A program made the position numbers and the translations under genes. This document shows, piece after piece, positions 5,558 through 6,726 of a stretch of DNA of 6,726 nucleotides. Origin of the DNA: Candidatus Dormiibacterota bacterium. Its GTDB lineage: Bacteria; Chloroflexota; Dormibacteria; Aeolococcales; Bog-877. Within the stretch, counting starts at the first letter, position 1, and each line of letters begins with the position of its first letter. The notes beneath the pieces were generated by a model, which worked only from the letters and a program-made list of their open reading frames with translations, ran no database searches and had not been told where the DNA came from. The DNA is taken from contig PLDE01000293.1 in NCBI GenBank assembly GCA_003135035.1, positions 1 to 6,726 on the forward strand. The letters are read 5' to 3'.

Positions 5558-6439
5558 TTGGCGCAGAGTTCCCCTCTTCATCCCCGGCTCCACCTCGACC
5601 TGGCGCGTGCCCGCCGGCTGGCCATCGCCGGCCAGGGTCTGCTGGTCCCACCCAGGCCGGTCGACGGCCGAGCCCTGATCGGATTGGTGGAGCAGATCGG
5701 GTACCTGCAGCGGGACCCTCTGGCGGCGGTCGCGCCAAGTCACCTGATCGTCCTCTGGAGCCGCCTGGGCCGCTTCGATGTATCGCTCGTGAACCAGGCT
5801 CTCTGGCAGGATCGGATCCTCTTTGAATACTGGGCCCACGCGGCCTCGATCGTGCCGACCTCCCACCTGGGCGCCCATCGCTGGGCCATGCGCGACTACG
5901 GCCGCAGCGACCGCGTTTCGGATCGGCGCTTGCGAGATTGGCTCAGCGCCAACCGGGCGCTGCGGCGGCGGATCCTCAGCGAGCTGGACCAGCGAGGTCC
6001 CTTGTCGGCCAGGGCCCTCGGTGGCGAGGCGAGGATCAAGTTGGCTTCGACCGGCTGGAGCCAGGAACGCGATGTCGAGCGGATGCTCTTCGATCTCTGG
6101 GTCCGGGGGAAGGTCGCGGTCTCAGGCCGGGACGGGCGGGGACGGATCTGGGACCTCACGTCCCGCTGGCTCGGTACCGACGCAGCCACCCGGGCTGGTT
6201 CAGGGCGTACCACCGAGGAGATGACGGTACGTTCGTTGCGAGCGTTGGGGGTTGGGACAGAGATCCAGATCCGCCAATACATGGGCGCCGGCCGCTACCG
6301 CCGGCTGGCCGAAGTGCTTGATCGGCTGGTGCGCCGAGGAGAAGTGGTCCCGGCCACCATCGACGGGCCCGCAGGGACCCTGCCCGGACTCTGGTACGTG
6401 CACCAGGACGACGTCCGGCCCGATGCTGCAACGCGCTAG
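5558..6439 (+). pseudogene. ycaQ: YcaQ/AlkX-family DNA glycosylase (HTH_42), N-terminal part, ends at in-frame TAG
   Basis: This family (winged-helix DNA-binding, HTH_42) includes E. coli YcaQ/AlkX and Streptomyces AlkZ, glycosylases that remove bulky alkylated bases and unhook DNA crosslinks. Visible marks are LARARRLAIAGQGLL near the N-terminus, GYLQRDPLAAV with Q51 and D53 matching the QxD catalytic pattern of the YcaQ branch, FEYWAHAASIVP (about 89-100), and LWYVHQDD (278-285). The frame stops at TAG 6437-6439 after 293 residues, while family members run to about 390-410. The missing C-terminal half continues in the same frame after the stop. Start: TTG at 5558, because the codons before it (5498-5557) look non-coding and a hairpin covers the other candidate TTG at 5498. 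Starts are uncertain. Whether the stop is a real nonsense mutation or a sequence error cannot be told from the window. Confidence 0.8.
6437..6439 (+). other. In-frame amber codon splitting the ycaQ-like gene
   Basis: The codons run GCA ACG CGC TAG GTG GGA GCC, and the family-typical sequence resumes in the same frame with TTLLSPFDNLI. No frameshift is needed, so one base change (for example from TGG or CAG) would explain it. TAG is also the normal stop of phoU and of the CHAD gene here, which argues against a reassigned codon. Confidence 0.85.
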
Positions 6440-6726
6440 GTGGGAGCCGATGCCACCACCTTGCTCTCGCCCTTCGACAACCTGATCATCGACAGGGGCC
6501 GGGCGGAGGCGCTGTTCGGCTTCGAGCACCGGATGGAGATCTACGTGCCGCCGCTGAAGCGGCGCTGGGGTTACTACGTGCTGCCCTACCTGCATGGGGA
6601 CCGTTTTGCCGGGCGTTTCGACCTGAGGGTGGACCGGAAGGGCGGCCGCTTGTCGGTGCTGGCGGCGTACGCCGAGCCGTGGGCGGCGCGACCGCCGGGC
6701 GGGCTGCGGCCATTGCGACGGGCGCT
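6440..6726 (+). pseudogene. ycaQ: C-terminal half of the YcaQ/AlkX-like glycosylase, runs off window
   Basis: The 95 codons after the TAG stay open to the window edge and encode the conserved C-terminal region of the family. They include LLSPFDNLIIDRGRAEALFGF, then EIYVPPLKRRWGYYVLP, then LHGDRFAGRFDLRVDRKGG and LSVLAAYAEP. They are in the same frame as the upstream part, and the join falls in the linker between the domains, so little or nothing is missing. A GTG directly follows the TAG (TAG|GTG) and could in principle restart translation, as at the phoU-regulator junction. No Shine-Dalgarno sequence is seen there. It is therefore either part of a nonsense-mutated gene, a split gene made of two coupled chains, or an artefact of one wrong base. 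Confidence 0.82.

Noticed and set aside
5489..5560. Intrinsic terminator after the CHAD gene
   Set aside because: The hairpin is strong, but no T-run follows it, so a standard terminator call is not supported.
5135..5878. 247-codon minus-strand open frame across the CHAD-ycaQ junction
   Set aside because: Pro/Gly/Arg-rich translation typical of antisense frames in high-GC DNA, covering two recognised genes.
6437..6439. TAG reassigned to an amino acid in this organism
   Set aside because: TAG ends phoU and the CHAD gene at sensible positions here, so general reassignment is unlikely.
1..6726. tRNA, rRNA, CRISPR array, insertion sequence or attachment site
   Set aside because: No repeat arrays, transposase-like frames or RNA gene signatures were seen on reading; genes are densely packed and colinear.

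Overview
The window is a compact, GC-rich (roughly two-thirds G+C by eye), tightly packed bacterial chromosomal segment with two divergent operons, both concerned with phosphate or polyphosphate. No ribosomal marker is present. GC-rich coding, start codons that are all GTG or TTG, a DrrA-type exporter ATPase and a RegX3-like regulator suggest an actinobacterium or a GC-rich relative of Chloroflexota or Dormibacterota. This placement is an inference and is not firm.

Left operon (minus strand, reading from about 3473 down to 1): a stand-alone SixA-like histidine phosphatase, a PhoR-like sensor kinase without membrane segments, PhoU, an OmpR/PhoB-family response regulator, and the N-terminal part of an ABC-2-type exporter ATPase that runs off the window. 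Most junctions are overlaps or zero-gap. The exception is kinase to phoU, a 38-base gap holding an 8-bp hairpin that abuts the phoU start codon. Kinase, PhoU and regulator together make a phosphate-starvation signalling module, but no Pst transporter gene lies in the window.

Divergent control region (about 3474-3584): a good -10 hexamer for the left operon, only a weak promoter candidate for the right operon, and a small hairpin directly before the ppx start.

Right operon (plus strand, 3585 to the window end): an exopolyphosphatase-family protein (Ppx/GppA), a CHAD-domain protein expected to bind polyphosphate, and a YcaQ/AlkX-type DNA glycosylase gene. The glycosylase reading frame is cut by a single in-frame TAG at 6437-6439; the expected C-terminal half follows in the same frame to the window edge. 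A perfect 10-bp hairpin sits at the 3' end of the CHAD gene.

Taken together, phosphate sensing (PhoR, PhoU, regulator) and polyphosphate turnover or binding (Ppx, CHAD) share one divergent promoter region, with a histidine phosphatase translationally linked to the kinase. The individual families are known. The points worth following are the arrangement, the absence of ATG starts, the hairpins at gene starts and ends, and the interrupted glycosylase.
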